A stretch of DNA of 64,000 nucleotides, from positions 3,782,001 to 3,846,000 of the forward strand of contig CATNEN010000007.1 in the NCBI GenBank assembly GCA_950097015.1, in the 5' to 3' direction. This document shows, in pieces, positions 55,101 through 64,000 of this stretch; within the stretch, counting starts at the first letter, position 1, and every line of letters starts with the position of its first letter. The position numbers and the translations under genes are program-made. This stretch comes from Macrostomum hystrix. Taxonomy: Eukaryota; Platyhelminthes; Macrostomidae. The notes beneath the pieces are model-generated. The model was given only the letters and a program-made list of their open reading frames with translations. It made no database searches and was not told where the DNA came from.

Positions 55101-58100
55101 ACTCTACCCTAGACAATCCCAGCGTATCCTACTCTACCCTAGACAATCCCAGCGTATCCTACTCTACCCTAGACAGCCCCAGTGTATCCTACTCTACCCT
55201 AGACAGCCCCAGTGTATCCTACTCTGCCCTAGACAATCCCAGTGTATCCTACTCTACCCTAGACAATCCCAGTGTATCCTACTCTGCCCTTGATAGTCAC
55301 AGTGCATCCAACTCTACCCTAGACAATCCCAGTATATCCTACTCTACCCTAGACAATCCCAGTGTATCCAACTCTACCCTAGACAATCCCAGTGTATCCT
55401 ACTCTACCCTAGACAATCCCAGCGTATCCTACTCTACCCTAGACAGCCCCAGTGTATCCTACTCTACCCTAGACAGCCCCAGTGTATCCTACTCTACCCT
55501 AGACAATCCCAGTGTATCCAACTCCACCCTAGACAATCCCAGTGTATCCTACTCTGCCCTTGATAATCACAGTGCATCCAACTCTACCCTAGACAATCCC
55601 AGTGTATCCTACTCTGCCCTTGATAATCACAGTGCATCCAACTCTACCCTAGACAATCCCAATATATCCTACTCTACCCTAGACAATCCCAGTGTATCCA
55701 ACTCTACCCTAGACAATCCCAGTGTATCCTACTCTACCCTAGACAATCCCAGCGTATCCTACTCTACCCTAGACAGCCCCAGTGTATCCTACTCTACCCT
55801 AGACAGCCCCAGTGTATCCTACTCTGCCCTAGACAATCCCAGTGTATCCAACTCTACCCTAGACAATCCCAGTGTATCCAACTCTACCCTAGACAATCCC
55901 AGTGTATCTTACTCTGCCCTTGATAATCACAGTGCATCCAACTCTACCCTAGACAATCCCAGTATATCGTACTCTACCCTAGACTATTAAAGTACACTTG
56001 CGTCCTGCTTTCCCCAGCACTCACCGATATAATAGTTGGCCAGGAAGCAGCGGATGCAGAATGCCAAGTTGATAAGCAGCGACAGGCCCAGCAGGGTCAG
56101 TATGCCGATCACGTAATCGGAGCGCGCAAACTGGAGCACTGAAATTCGCGCGAATTCAAAAGCAATTAGGCGAACGTTTTCTGTCGGGTGTAATTGAAAC
56201 TACACGCAATCTACCAAAAAACTGGTGCCGATAGCGAAGCTCCAAGAATGCTAAGAAAAAATGTTAAGTATTCCCAAGGAATGCATGTGTAATATTATCT
56301 CTTAGCTGGGATTATGCTTCGTGGGGACAATAAATCCCCACACGAGCTTCGCGCACCAGCTTGTGGGGCTCAGCGAAGCGGCAAAAACAGATGGGATTCT
56401 CATTGCCTTGGACACGCGGAGCGAAAGTGTTTAATGACGATGCCGCCTTTGCGTGACTGCCTGCCGAGCGGTGGAAGCCGTTCGCCCACCAGTAATGCAA
56501 ATTAGACCCTCCCCAACTCTCTTTCTCTCTCGGCTTACAACTTGTTCAGGAAATGAGAAAAACTGCCAACTGGTTTGCAAAGTGGGTCAGGCTGACTTGC
56601 CCGCCTAACTGGAGGTGGAAATTACCTGAAACTGTGGGAATAATTTCATGGGGATCATCAAATGAAAGGTGTTGCACTAGAAATCGGGAAACGAGAGAGT
56701 CGAGGAAGAGGAAGAGGAGAGAGACAATGAAGCGGGAGGGGGGAGAGGCGAGAAAGAAGGAGGGGAGAGAGGCGATTAAGAGGGAGGGGAGAGAGGCGAG
56801 GAAGAGGAAGGGGAGAGGCGAGGAGCAGGAAGGGGAGAGGCGAGGAAGAGGAAGGGGAGAGGCGAGGAGCAGGAAGGGGAGAGGCGAGGAAGAGGAAGGG
56901 GAGAGAGGCGAGGAAGAGGAAGGGGAGAGGCGAGGAAGAGGAAGGAGAGAGGCGAGGAACAGGAAGGGGAGAGGCGAGGAACAGGAAGGGGGAGAGGCGA
57001 GGAAGAGGAAGGGGAGAGGCGAGGAAGAGGGAGGGGGAGAGGGGAGTAAGAGGAAGGGGAGAGGCGAGGAGCAGGAAGGGGAGAGGCGAGGAAGAGGAAG
57101 GGGAGAGGCGAGGAGCAGGAAGGGGAGAGGCGAGGAAGAGGAAGGGGAGAGAGGCGAGGAAGAGGAAGGGGAGAGGCGAGGAAGAGGAAGGAGAGAGGCG
57201 AGGAACAGGAAGGGGAGAGGCGAGGAACAGGAAGGGGGAGAGGCGAGGAAGAGGAAGGGGAGAGAGGGGAGGGGAGAGAGGCGAGGAAGAGGGATGGGAG
57301 AGAGACAAGGAAGTGGGAGGGGTGAGAGGCGAGGAAGGGGGAGGGGAGAGAGGCAAGTAAGAGGGATGGGAGAGAGGCGAGTAAGAGGGATGGGAGACTA
57401 GACAAAGAGCATGAGTGAGAGATAAGAAATGAAAAGAAACGGGTGCAGTTTATTGAATTGAGTTGAGCAACTCCTAAAGATGCCTTTAGATCTCACAGTT
57501 GGGATCGATTTCCTTGGTGCCGCCCGGTGGCCCACTGGGCGACCGCCTCTGCCAGCCGCTGCCAGGTCCCGCCGACGACGGGTCATCGAGCTGCCTGTCC
57601 GTGGCAGAGCCAGCGATGCCGATAGTCGGTGCCGTGGTGCTGGCTGCGGGATTCAATTGAGCGATACGATGATAAATAATCCGCTAAATGAAATGCCTAA
57701 TAGTGAATTATCAAAATGCCAAGTTTTCCTAGCCACCGAGTTTTCCCGCTGCCTGCATTTCAAGCCCGCATTTATACCAGTGACTGCGCACTAATCGGTT
57801 GCCATTATTAATCGGTCTAAGAAATTCCAAGCACTGCCCCATAGTCTTCTGGCCATAGCTTAGGAAAGAGATATTTACACAGATGGTTATGCGACCAAGC
57901 GTGGCAGCACGCATCTGAAGATTGAAGGGCCAGTTTTTGCGAAGTTGCCGAAGCTGACGGGATGAAAATCTGATGGCAGAAAGTAAGAAGTTTCTAGATG
58001 TTTATGAATGACGCGGAATTGATTGGGGGGACCTGGCCCAGACTCTCCAAGCACTTTTATAGCTCTGCATGCGGCAGATTCGGCCTGGAGTTGGGACTTG

Positions 58101-61100
58101 GCCAGGTTGCATTGGAAACTGCGTCGCTAATGACCGCAGCTGCTCCCAGGCAAGCCACGGCAAGGGAACAGTGAGAAAAGTCATGGCAACTCCCCGCTCC
58201 GATTGTCCCGCACTGCAGACAGATCCCCTAATTGGGAGGAGAATCAGAGGAAAAGATTTGCGTACAGAAAGTTCACAGTGCAATCTAGGGATTGCTAGCC
58301 CTGCCTCTAGAAGCAATTCAGCGCAGGGACAGAGAGGCCAGACGTGGCGGGGAAGGGTGGGTGAGTCACGCGCGAGCCAGCAGGGAAAGTGAGAAAGAAT
58401 TGCAATTCTTTGAGAAGAAGAATAATAGATTACCGGACTGAAAGCAGAGGAGAAACCAATTCAGAAGGGAAAGGAGCGGAAGTGCCAGCAATGGGGTGGG
58501 AAGTCCCGCCCTCTCGTATTCCAAGGCCTCAACTCGCAGCTAGCCTGTATCGCTCAAAGCAAAAACACGGCGCAGAGGTGAAAAAAATTGTGCAAAAAAG
58601 AAGACTAAAAAAAGCGAGCGAGCGCACAGAGAATGCTCAACTTTGCCTTTTCGTCAGCGGCAGGGGGCCCGCTGCCATGACTACAGACTGCGGGCTTCCT
58701 TTTTTTCTTTTTTTTTCTGTTCTCGGCGTTTTACTCAGCTCTGACATCAGGGACTGTCCTGTCCGACTTTTCCACTTTTTTTGCCGCTGTTCCCGTCGGT
58801 CTCGAGAAGTGCCGCTCACGGAGAGCAGGCCAGACACACCGACTGAGTTCCGGTATGGAGCTAAGAGATTATGAATATTTTATCAAATATGCGCCGCCGC
58901 CTTTGCGGTAGGGCACAGCGAGAAGTTAACCACTTGTACACGCCTGCCGACTGCAATATTCTGGGACGGTAGGGAAATCCAACACAGGTCTGTGCTTTAG
59001 ACCTGGGGTTGTCTAAGTAGAGTAGAACAGACTGGGATTCTCTAGAGTAGATTTGAATTGATTGGAATTATCTAGGGTGGAGTAAGCTTAGGCAGTTATT
59101 TTCTAGAATAGACTGGGATTGTCAAGGGTAGAGTAGAACAGACTGGGATTGTCTAGACTCTAGGGTAGAGTTGGACAGACTGGGATTGTCTAGACTCTAG
59201 GGTAGAGTTGGACAGACTGGGATTGTCTAGACTCTAGGGTAGAGTTGGACAGACTGGGATTGTCTAGACTCTAGGGTAGAGTTGGACAGACTGGGATTGT
59301 CTAGACTCTAGGGTAGAGTTGGACAGACTGGGATTGTCTAGACTCTAGGGTAGAGTTGGACAGACTGGGATTGTCTAGACTCTAGGGTAGAGTTGGACAG
59401 ACTGGGATTGTCTAGACTCTAGGGTAGAGTTGGACAGACTGGGATTGTCTAGACTCTAGGGTAGAGTTGGACAGACTGGGATTGTCTAGACTCTAGGATA
59501 GAGTTGGACAGACTGGGATTGTCTAGGGTAGAGTTGGACAGACTGGGATTGTCTAGACTCTAGGGTAGAGTTGGACAGACTGGGATTGTCTGGACTCTAG
59601 GGTAAAGTTGGACAGACTGGGATTGTCTAGAGTAGAGTTGGACAGACTGGGATTGTCTAGACTCTAGGGTAGAGTTGGACAGACTGGGATTGTCTGGACT
59701 CTAGGGTAGAGTTGGACAGACTGGGATTGTCTAGGGTAGAGTTGGACAGACTGGGATTGTCTAGGGTAGAGTAGGACAGACTGGGATTGTCTAGGGTAGA
59801 GTTGGACAGACTGGGATTGTCTAGGGTTGAGTTGGACAGACTGGGATTCTCTAGGGTAGAGTTGGACAGACTGGGATTGTCTAGGGTAGAGTAGGATACA
59901 CTGGGATTGTCTAGGGTAGAGTAGGATACACTGGGATTGTCTAGGGTAGAGTAGGATACACTGGGATTGTCTAGGGTAGAGTAGGATACACTGGGATTGT
60001 CTAGGGTAGAGTAGGATACACTGGGATTGTCTAGGGTAGAGTAGGATACACTGGGATTGTCTAGGGTAGAGTAGTATACACTGGGATTGTCTAGGGTAGA
60101 GTAGGATACACTGGGATTGTCTAGGGTAGAGTAGGATACACTTGGGCTGTCTAGGGTAGAGTAGGATACACTGGGATTGTCTAGGGTAGAGTAGGATACG
60201 CTGGGATTGTCTAGGGTAGAGTAGGATACGCTGGGATTGTCTAGAGTAGAGTAGGACAGACTGGGATTGTCTAGGGTAGAGTTGGATACACTGGGATTGT
60301 CTAGGGTAGAGTTGGATACACTGGGATTGTCTAGGGTAGAGTAGGATACACTGGGGCTGTCTAGGGTAGAGTAGGATACTCTGGGATTGTCTATAGTAGA
60401 GTAGGACAGACTGGGATTGTCTAGGGTAGAGTTGGATAAACTGGGATTGTCTAGGGTAGAGTTGGATAAACTGGGATTGTCTAGGGTAGAGTAGGATACA
60501 CTGGGGCTGTCTAGGGTAGAGTAGGATACACTGGGGCTGTCTAGGGTAGAGTAGGATACACTGGGGCTGTCTAGGGTAGAGTAGGATACACTGGGGCTGT
60601 CTAGGGTAGAGTAGGACAGACTCGGATTGTCTAGGGTAGAGTTGGATACACTGGGATTGTCTAGGGTAGAGTAGGACAGACTGGGATTGTCTAGGGTAGA
60701 GTAGGACAGACTGGGATTGTCTAGGGTAGAGTAGGATACACTGGGATTGTCTAGGGTAGAGTAGGATACACTGGGATTGTCTAGGGTAGAGTTGGATAAA
60801 CTGGGATTGTCTAGGGTAGAGTAGGATACACTGGGATTGTCTAGGGTAGAGTTGGATAAACTGGGATTGTCTAGGGTAGAGTAGGACAGACCCAATATGG
60901 TGCAAGCTGTGGTGAAACTCGAGAATTTGCGCCAGTTTTAAGCAAATCTTTAAACCCATAAATATTGGCAGTAAACTGAAGCCAAGTAAAAGGAATCTCA
61001 ATGCGTTTCCGTATTGACTGAGCATTGTGCAAGTCGGCGAGTTCTTTGAAGTGTGGGGAAATACTTGGGATCAGACCAGTTTGATTGTTTGATTTCTGAC

Positions 61101-62290
61101 TGTTTGATTTAACAACGTGAGCAGATTTGATTTCTACTATTTGTTGAAAATTGTCGGTGCTCTGATTAATTGCAGATTTGTGGCCTTCCTTCAGGATCGA
61201 GAGGGACCAACCTGGGGAGCAGGAGGATTAGAGAGATCTTTTGTAATTTTGACTGACAGGCCTGTGATTTGCGCGAGTCAGCGAAATGGAGTCACTGGCG
61301 CAATCTGTGAAGTGCTTACTGACTGGGTGGGGTCACAAAGAGTAACACTCATTAAAGCAGCAGCAGCAGCTGCTGCTAGTAGTAGTAGAAGTAGTAGTAG
61401 TAGTAGTTGTTGTTGTTGTTGTTGTTGTTGTTGCGTGTTAATCAAGCGATGCTAGTTAAGCATAGTGAGCGTTTTTATTAACGTTACTTATAGCTAAAGA
61501 ACAAGGTTTTATAATGTCATCAAGAGTATTTGGAGCATAGAAAAATCCTAATAAACAGCAGTGAACGATTGAGGGCAACAATCGATAATTAAGAATAAAT
61601 AGAGTTGGGCTCATATCACAACAGTAGTAGTAGTAGTAGTGCAATATTCCGTATTCTCACCTTCTTTGAATCGCCTTGGCTCTTCAGCAGCTGCGTCAGC
61701 GGACGCTTTGCTGGTCGCTGTGTCAGGAGCGGCAGCGGTGGCGGCAGTTGTCCTCGGCTGGGTCACAGCCGGTAGCTCAGCGGGCTTGAAGTGGCTGAGA
61801 GACACAGCTGAGCTTCTCTGGCCCCGGAACTTGCAGTACCAGCCGCCCGCCAGCCTGGCCTCGGAGGTGTCCACCAGCAGTCGGATAGTCTTGCCGCCAG
61901 CTGCGGGCTGCAGCAGCTTCTGGCATTGAACCCTGGGCGGCAGCAGCTCCGAGTGCATCACCTTGCAGCTGGAGTCACCCTGCATGACGCAGATCGGGTT
62001 GCAGTCGCCGAAGCACTTTTCGATGTTCCCGAGGCCGGAAGGCGCCACCGCCGGGCAGAAGAACTGAACTTCGTGCGCGTCCACGGAGTCCCCACCGTTG
62101 GCGATGTCGCAGGACAGCTGGATTGTCGGCAGGCTGACATTGATTCGGATGCCTACAGTCAGCGGCGCCGAGTCCATCGGCCTGGAGGAGTCCGCGCTGG
62201 TCGCGAATGAGTCCACCGCTACTGCAGAGACCGCCGCTGGAGATTCGAGAATCAGCTCTTGATTGGTTGGGTGTCTCACAGGTGCAAGCG
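48836..62290 (-). CDS. Ig-like-domain single-pass membrane receptor (5' end missing)
   Basis: Not matched to a named family. Five minus-strand exons join in consistent phase: A 62290-61661, B 57643-57497, C 56138-56025, D 50714-50480, E 49700-48836. Exon A (phase 1-1, typical of Ig modules) has LPTIQLSCDIANGG, several further Cys and a GGWYCKFRG ending like an Ig V-type strand F, then an Ala/Thr-rich stalk. Exon B continues the stalk (ASTTAPTIGIAGS). Exon C is the membrane helix (VIGILTLLGLSLLINLAFCI) with a Cys on the inner face. Exon D is cytoplasmic, with Cys-rich CLAQCLC, then YEEL and YMEH. Exon E has SYLQGV, LYDSV, a Ser-rich region and a polyGln stretch of about 70 residues. Tyr motifs suggest signalling; this is inference. 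The signal-peptide exon lies further right, unplaced. Confidence 0.75.
48908..49290 (-). repeat. CAG/CAA polyglutamine tract in Ig-receptor exon E
   Basis: Coding trinucleotide repeat mixing CAG and CAA in three blocks (about 48908-48960, 49021-49195 and 49258-49280). The longest block gives well over 40 consecutive Gln codons. The Leu- and Ala-rich plus-strand ORFs are its shadows. Confidence 0.92.
49733..50312. repeat. 17-bp (34-bp) minisatellite in Ig-receptor intron D-E
   Basis: Tandem TCTAACTGGGATTCTAG and TCTAACTGGGAATCTAA, alternating as a 34-bp dimer. A block of about 260 bp (from TATAACTGGGATTCTAG to GGCTAACTGGGAATATA) is duplicated. It fills the intron and begins 33 bp from exon E. 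Confidence 0.94.
50345..50445 (-). mobile_element. Degenerate tRNA-derived SINE fragment
   Basis: Minus sense: GGCCCAGCAGTTAGAACTTA, then TGCCCTTGAGCAAGACGCTT. The motif CCTTGAGCAAGACGCTTAA is common in tRNA-derived SINEs of aquatic invertebrates and fish. Short and diverged. Confidence 0.55.
50785..51000. repeat. 60-bp repeat carrying CCAAT boxes, intron C-D
   Basis: Four copies of a C/T-rich unit including TCTGATTGGCTGTTCACTAA and CACCTCTTTCCTCCATTTAT. On the gene's strand each unit reads (C)AGCCAATCAG, a CCAAT box (one copy has CGAATC). Confidence 0.8.
51553..55985. repeat. 30-bp satellite array 1, with higher-order structure
   Basis: About 148 copies of a 30-bp unit, ACTCTACCCTAGACAATCCC then AGTGTATCCT. 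A marker variant (AGACGATCCCAGTATATCTT) recurs at 51781, 52111, 52411, 52771, 53071, 53371, 53671, 54031, 54331, 54631 and 54931, giving 300-360-bp higher-order repeats. The whole array lies in Ig-receptor intron C-D and is the inverted counterpart of the array at 59.0-60.9 kb. The unit is a multiple of 3 and stop-free in some frames, so it reads as an open frame without being a gene. Confidence 0.97.
56690..57405. repeat. Polypurine minisatellite in Ig-receptor intron B-C
   Basis: A/G-rich units such as GGGGAGAGGCGAGGAAGAGG and GGGGAGAGGCGAGGAGCAGG. A block of about 200 bp (56811-57012) is duplicated at 57055-57256. It starts about 45 bp downstream (minus sense) of the alternative polyadenylation signal, so the RNA there is U/C-rich. 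Confidence 0.92.
57449..57454 (-). terminator. Intronic AATAAA, candidate secreted-form polyadenylation signal
   Basis: AATAAA on the minus strand, 32 nt after an in-frame TAA (57488-57486) reached when the exon B donor is not used. It is followed by U-rich sequence. This would end a transcript before the transmembrane exon. Confidence 0.6.
57644..59010. other. Part of Ig-receptor intron A-B, no gene seen
   Basis: Unique mixed-composition DNA. Short ORFs (58002-58316 minus, 58389-58874 plus) have no recognisable domain and no matching splice sites. Confidence 0.45.
59015..60893. repeat. 30-bp satellite array 2, inverted relative to array 1
   Basis: Units TCTAGGGTAGAGTAGGATAC with ACTGGGATTG are the exact reverse complement of the array 1 unit. 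The left third (59150-59680) uses a 37-bp derivative with an extra ACTCTAG. The left edge (59015-59110) is degenerate. It lies in Ig-receptor intron A-B. The 412- and 453-residue minus-strand ORFs are repeat translations. Confidence 0.97.
60894..61660. other. Rest of intron A-B with triplet repeats
   Basis: Unique sequence with a compound triplet tract at about 61354-61431 (AGC, then AGT, then TTG) and (AGT)n at 61621-61640, next to the exon A donor. No gene was seen. Confidence 0.55.
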
Positions 62291-62470
62291 CTGAGATTGA
62301 CTGACACATGAGATATGAGATTGACTGACACATGAGATATGAGATTGACTGACACATGAGATATGAGATTGATTGACACATGAGATATGAGATTGACTGA
62401 CACATGAGATATGAGATTGACTGACACATGAGATATGAGATTGACTGGCACATGAGATATGAGATCAGCT
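62291..62470. repeat. 24-bp minisatellite abutting the exon A acceptor
   Basis: Seven copies of GAGATTGACTGACACATGAG with ATAT. On the gene strand each unit reads AGTCAATCTCAT; the last has changed to AATCTCAG and forms the likely 3' splice site of exon A. Confidence 0.88.
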
Positions 62471-63004
62471 TGCATATGAGATCAACTGTATAGATGGCCC
62501 ATATTTTCTACAGAGCTAAAAGATGAAGACCAGTTGCCTTGGAGACGAGGCGCTTCCTGTGAATATTCCAACACCCGTCTATCGACTCTTTAAAGAATTT
62601 TACTGGTCAGAAATAGTTTTTTTCGGCGAAAAAAAAGCTAAGAACAACCGCTGGGTTCAAATTTTGAGAGGCGAAGACTATCACTTTGGGCGCTCGTGTT
62701 CCTGGCTGCCAGACGAATGCCAGTGAAGGTAAGCTCCTGGTTCAGTAATTTTTAGGATGGGCAAGAACTTAGGATGCCTTTTGGAAAATTGTTACACGCC
62801 CTGGCAACTGCATTGAACACACGAACCCACTCATCTGCCGGCTGTCTGAACCCCCTACCCCTCTACATGGGCTAGGAACAGCCACTTTCTGCCCAGCGCC
62901 TGCTTTGATAATTGTCAAGAAATTGCGAATTTGGCTTGACCCCAACCAACAGAGAGTTGACCTTCTTTGACACGGATCAGAAGACGAAACGTTTTTCTCG
63001 CTAT
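62471..63004. other. Spacer, upstream Ig-receptor exon not found
   Basis: Unique sequence upstream (minus sense) of exon A. A signal-peptide exon was looked for on the minus strand and not recognised. The 67-codon plus-strand ORF has no support. Confidence 0.35.
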
Positions 63005-64000
63005 GATAAGATCTGCATGAGCTAGAATCGTCTAAAGTAGACTTGCAAACAATAGAATAGTCTAGGGTAGATATGAGATAAGCTAAAATAGTCTAGGGTA
63101 GATATGAGATAAGCTAGAATAATCTAGGGTAGATATGAGATAAGCTAGAATAGTCTAGGGTAGATCTAAGGTAAGCTAGAATAGTCTAGGTCAGATATTA
63201 TGTAAGCTAGAATAATCTAGGGTAGATATGAGATAAGCTAGAATAGTCTAGGGTAGATCTGAGGTAAGCTAGAATAGTCTAGGGCTGATATGAGATAAGC
63301 TAGAATAGTCTAGGGTAGATCTGAGATAAGCTAGAATAGTCTAGATTAGATATGAGATAAGCTAGAATAGTCTAGGGTAGATCTGAGGTAAGCTAGAATA
63401 ATCTAGGGCAGATATGAGATAAGCTAGAATAGTCTAGGGTAGATATGAGATAAGTTAGAATAGTCTAGGGTAGATCTGAGGTAAGCTAGAATAATCTAGG
63501 GCAGATATGAGATAAGCTAGAATAGTCTAGGGTAGATATGAGATAAGTTAGAATAGTCTAGGGTAGATCTGAGGTAAGCTAGAATAGTCTAGGGTAGATC
63601 TAAGCTAAGCTAGAATAGTCTAGGGTAGATATGATATAAGCTAGAATAGTCTAGGGTAGATCTGAGGTAAGCTAGAATAGTCTAGGGTAGATCTAAGCTA
63701 AGCTAGAATAGTCTAGGGTAGATATGATATAAGCTAGAATAGTCTAGGGTAGATCTGAGGTAAGCTAGAATAGTCTAGGGCTGATATGAGATAAGCTAGA
63801 ATAGTCTAGGGTAGATCTGAGATAAGCTAGAATAGTCTAGATTAGATATGAGATAAGCTAGAATAGTCTAGGGTAGATCTGAGGTAAGCTAGAATAGTCT
63901 AGGGCAGATATGAGATAAGCTAGAATAATCTAGGGTAGATATGAGATAAGCTGAAATAGTCTAGGGTAGATTTGAGATAAGCTAGAATAGTCTAGGGTAG
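63005..64000. repeat. 31-bp minisatellite running off the right edge
   Basis: Copies of TCTAGGGTAGATATGAGATA with AGCTAGAATAG. The first ten bases match the start of the array 2 unit, so the two are related. Variants (ATCTGAGGTA, ATCTAAGCTA, ATTAGATATG) recur in blocks of about 125 bp and larger. Confidence 0.94.

Noticed and set aside
59657-61025. 412- and 453-residue ORFs with the decapeptide repeat STLDNPSVSY
   Set aside because: The same decapeptide arises from array 1 on the opposite strand, where no start exists. The array is intronic, so this is not a repeat protein.

Overview
This window is animal nuclear DNA, not bacterial. Genes are split by GT-AG introns (one GC-AG), coding exons are GC-rich at third positions, and tRNA-derived SINEs, MITE-like elements and a LINE remnant are present. 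Every long intron is packed with minisatellites. The gene content (an otoferlin-type ferlin, a Cdc7-activating DBF4, an Ariadne ligase and a nicotinic-type channel subunit with the Pro-Ala signature known from flatworm and mollusc acetylcholine-gated chloride channels) suggests a lophotrochozoan. A flatworm is plausible but not proven from this window.

Layout, left to right. 1-1.0 kb: N-terminal exon of an Ariadne-like RBR ubiquitin ligase (minus strand, continues off the left edge) between polypurine repeats. 3.65-5.8 kb: DBF4-like Cdc7 regulatory subunit (minus), with BRCT-like motif N, motif M and the DBF4 zinc finger; its first exon was not found. 5.8-9.6 kb: AT-rich spacer with a SINE, a hairpin and a 281-bp MITE with a 9-bp target duplication. 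9.64-30.22 kb: a complete otoferlin-like (type II) ferlin on the plus strand. I could phase it through 33 exons to a reading frame of about 2,111 or 2,123 residues with C2A to C2G, FerI, FerA and FerB regions and a C-terminal membrane anchor. 30.8-33.9 kb: two intronless plus-strand ORFs (261 and 520 residues) of unknown function. 38.2-46.4 kb: a complete three-exon nicotinic-type Cys-loop receptor subunit (minus, 616 residues). 48.8-62.3 kb: a minus-strand gene for an Ig-like-domain, single-pass membrane protein with a stalk, a transmembrane exon and a tyrosine- and glutamine-rich cytoplasmic tail. Its signal-peptide exon was not found.

Two features of the last gene stand out. The exon before the transmembrane exon has a donor site followed within nine bases by an in-frame stop, and then an AATAAA signal. 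This is the layout of a membrane/secreted switch by intronic polyadenylation, as in vertebrate IgM. In addition, the stalk and transmembrane exons lie between two large arrays of the same 30-bp satellite in opposite orientation (51.55-55.99 kb and 59.0-60.9 kb). The pre-mRNA could therefore form a long duplex that loops out exactly those two frame-symmetric exons.

Tandem repeats take up roughly 20 kb of the window. Nearly all of the long ORFs that do not belong to the seven genes are artefacts of these arrays.
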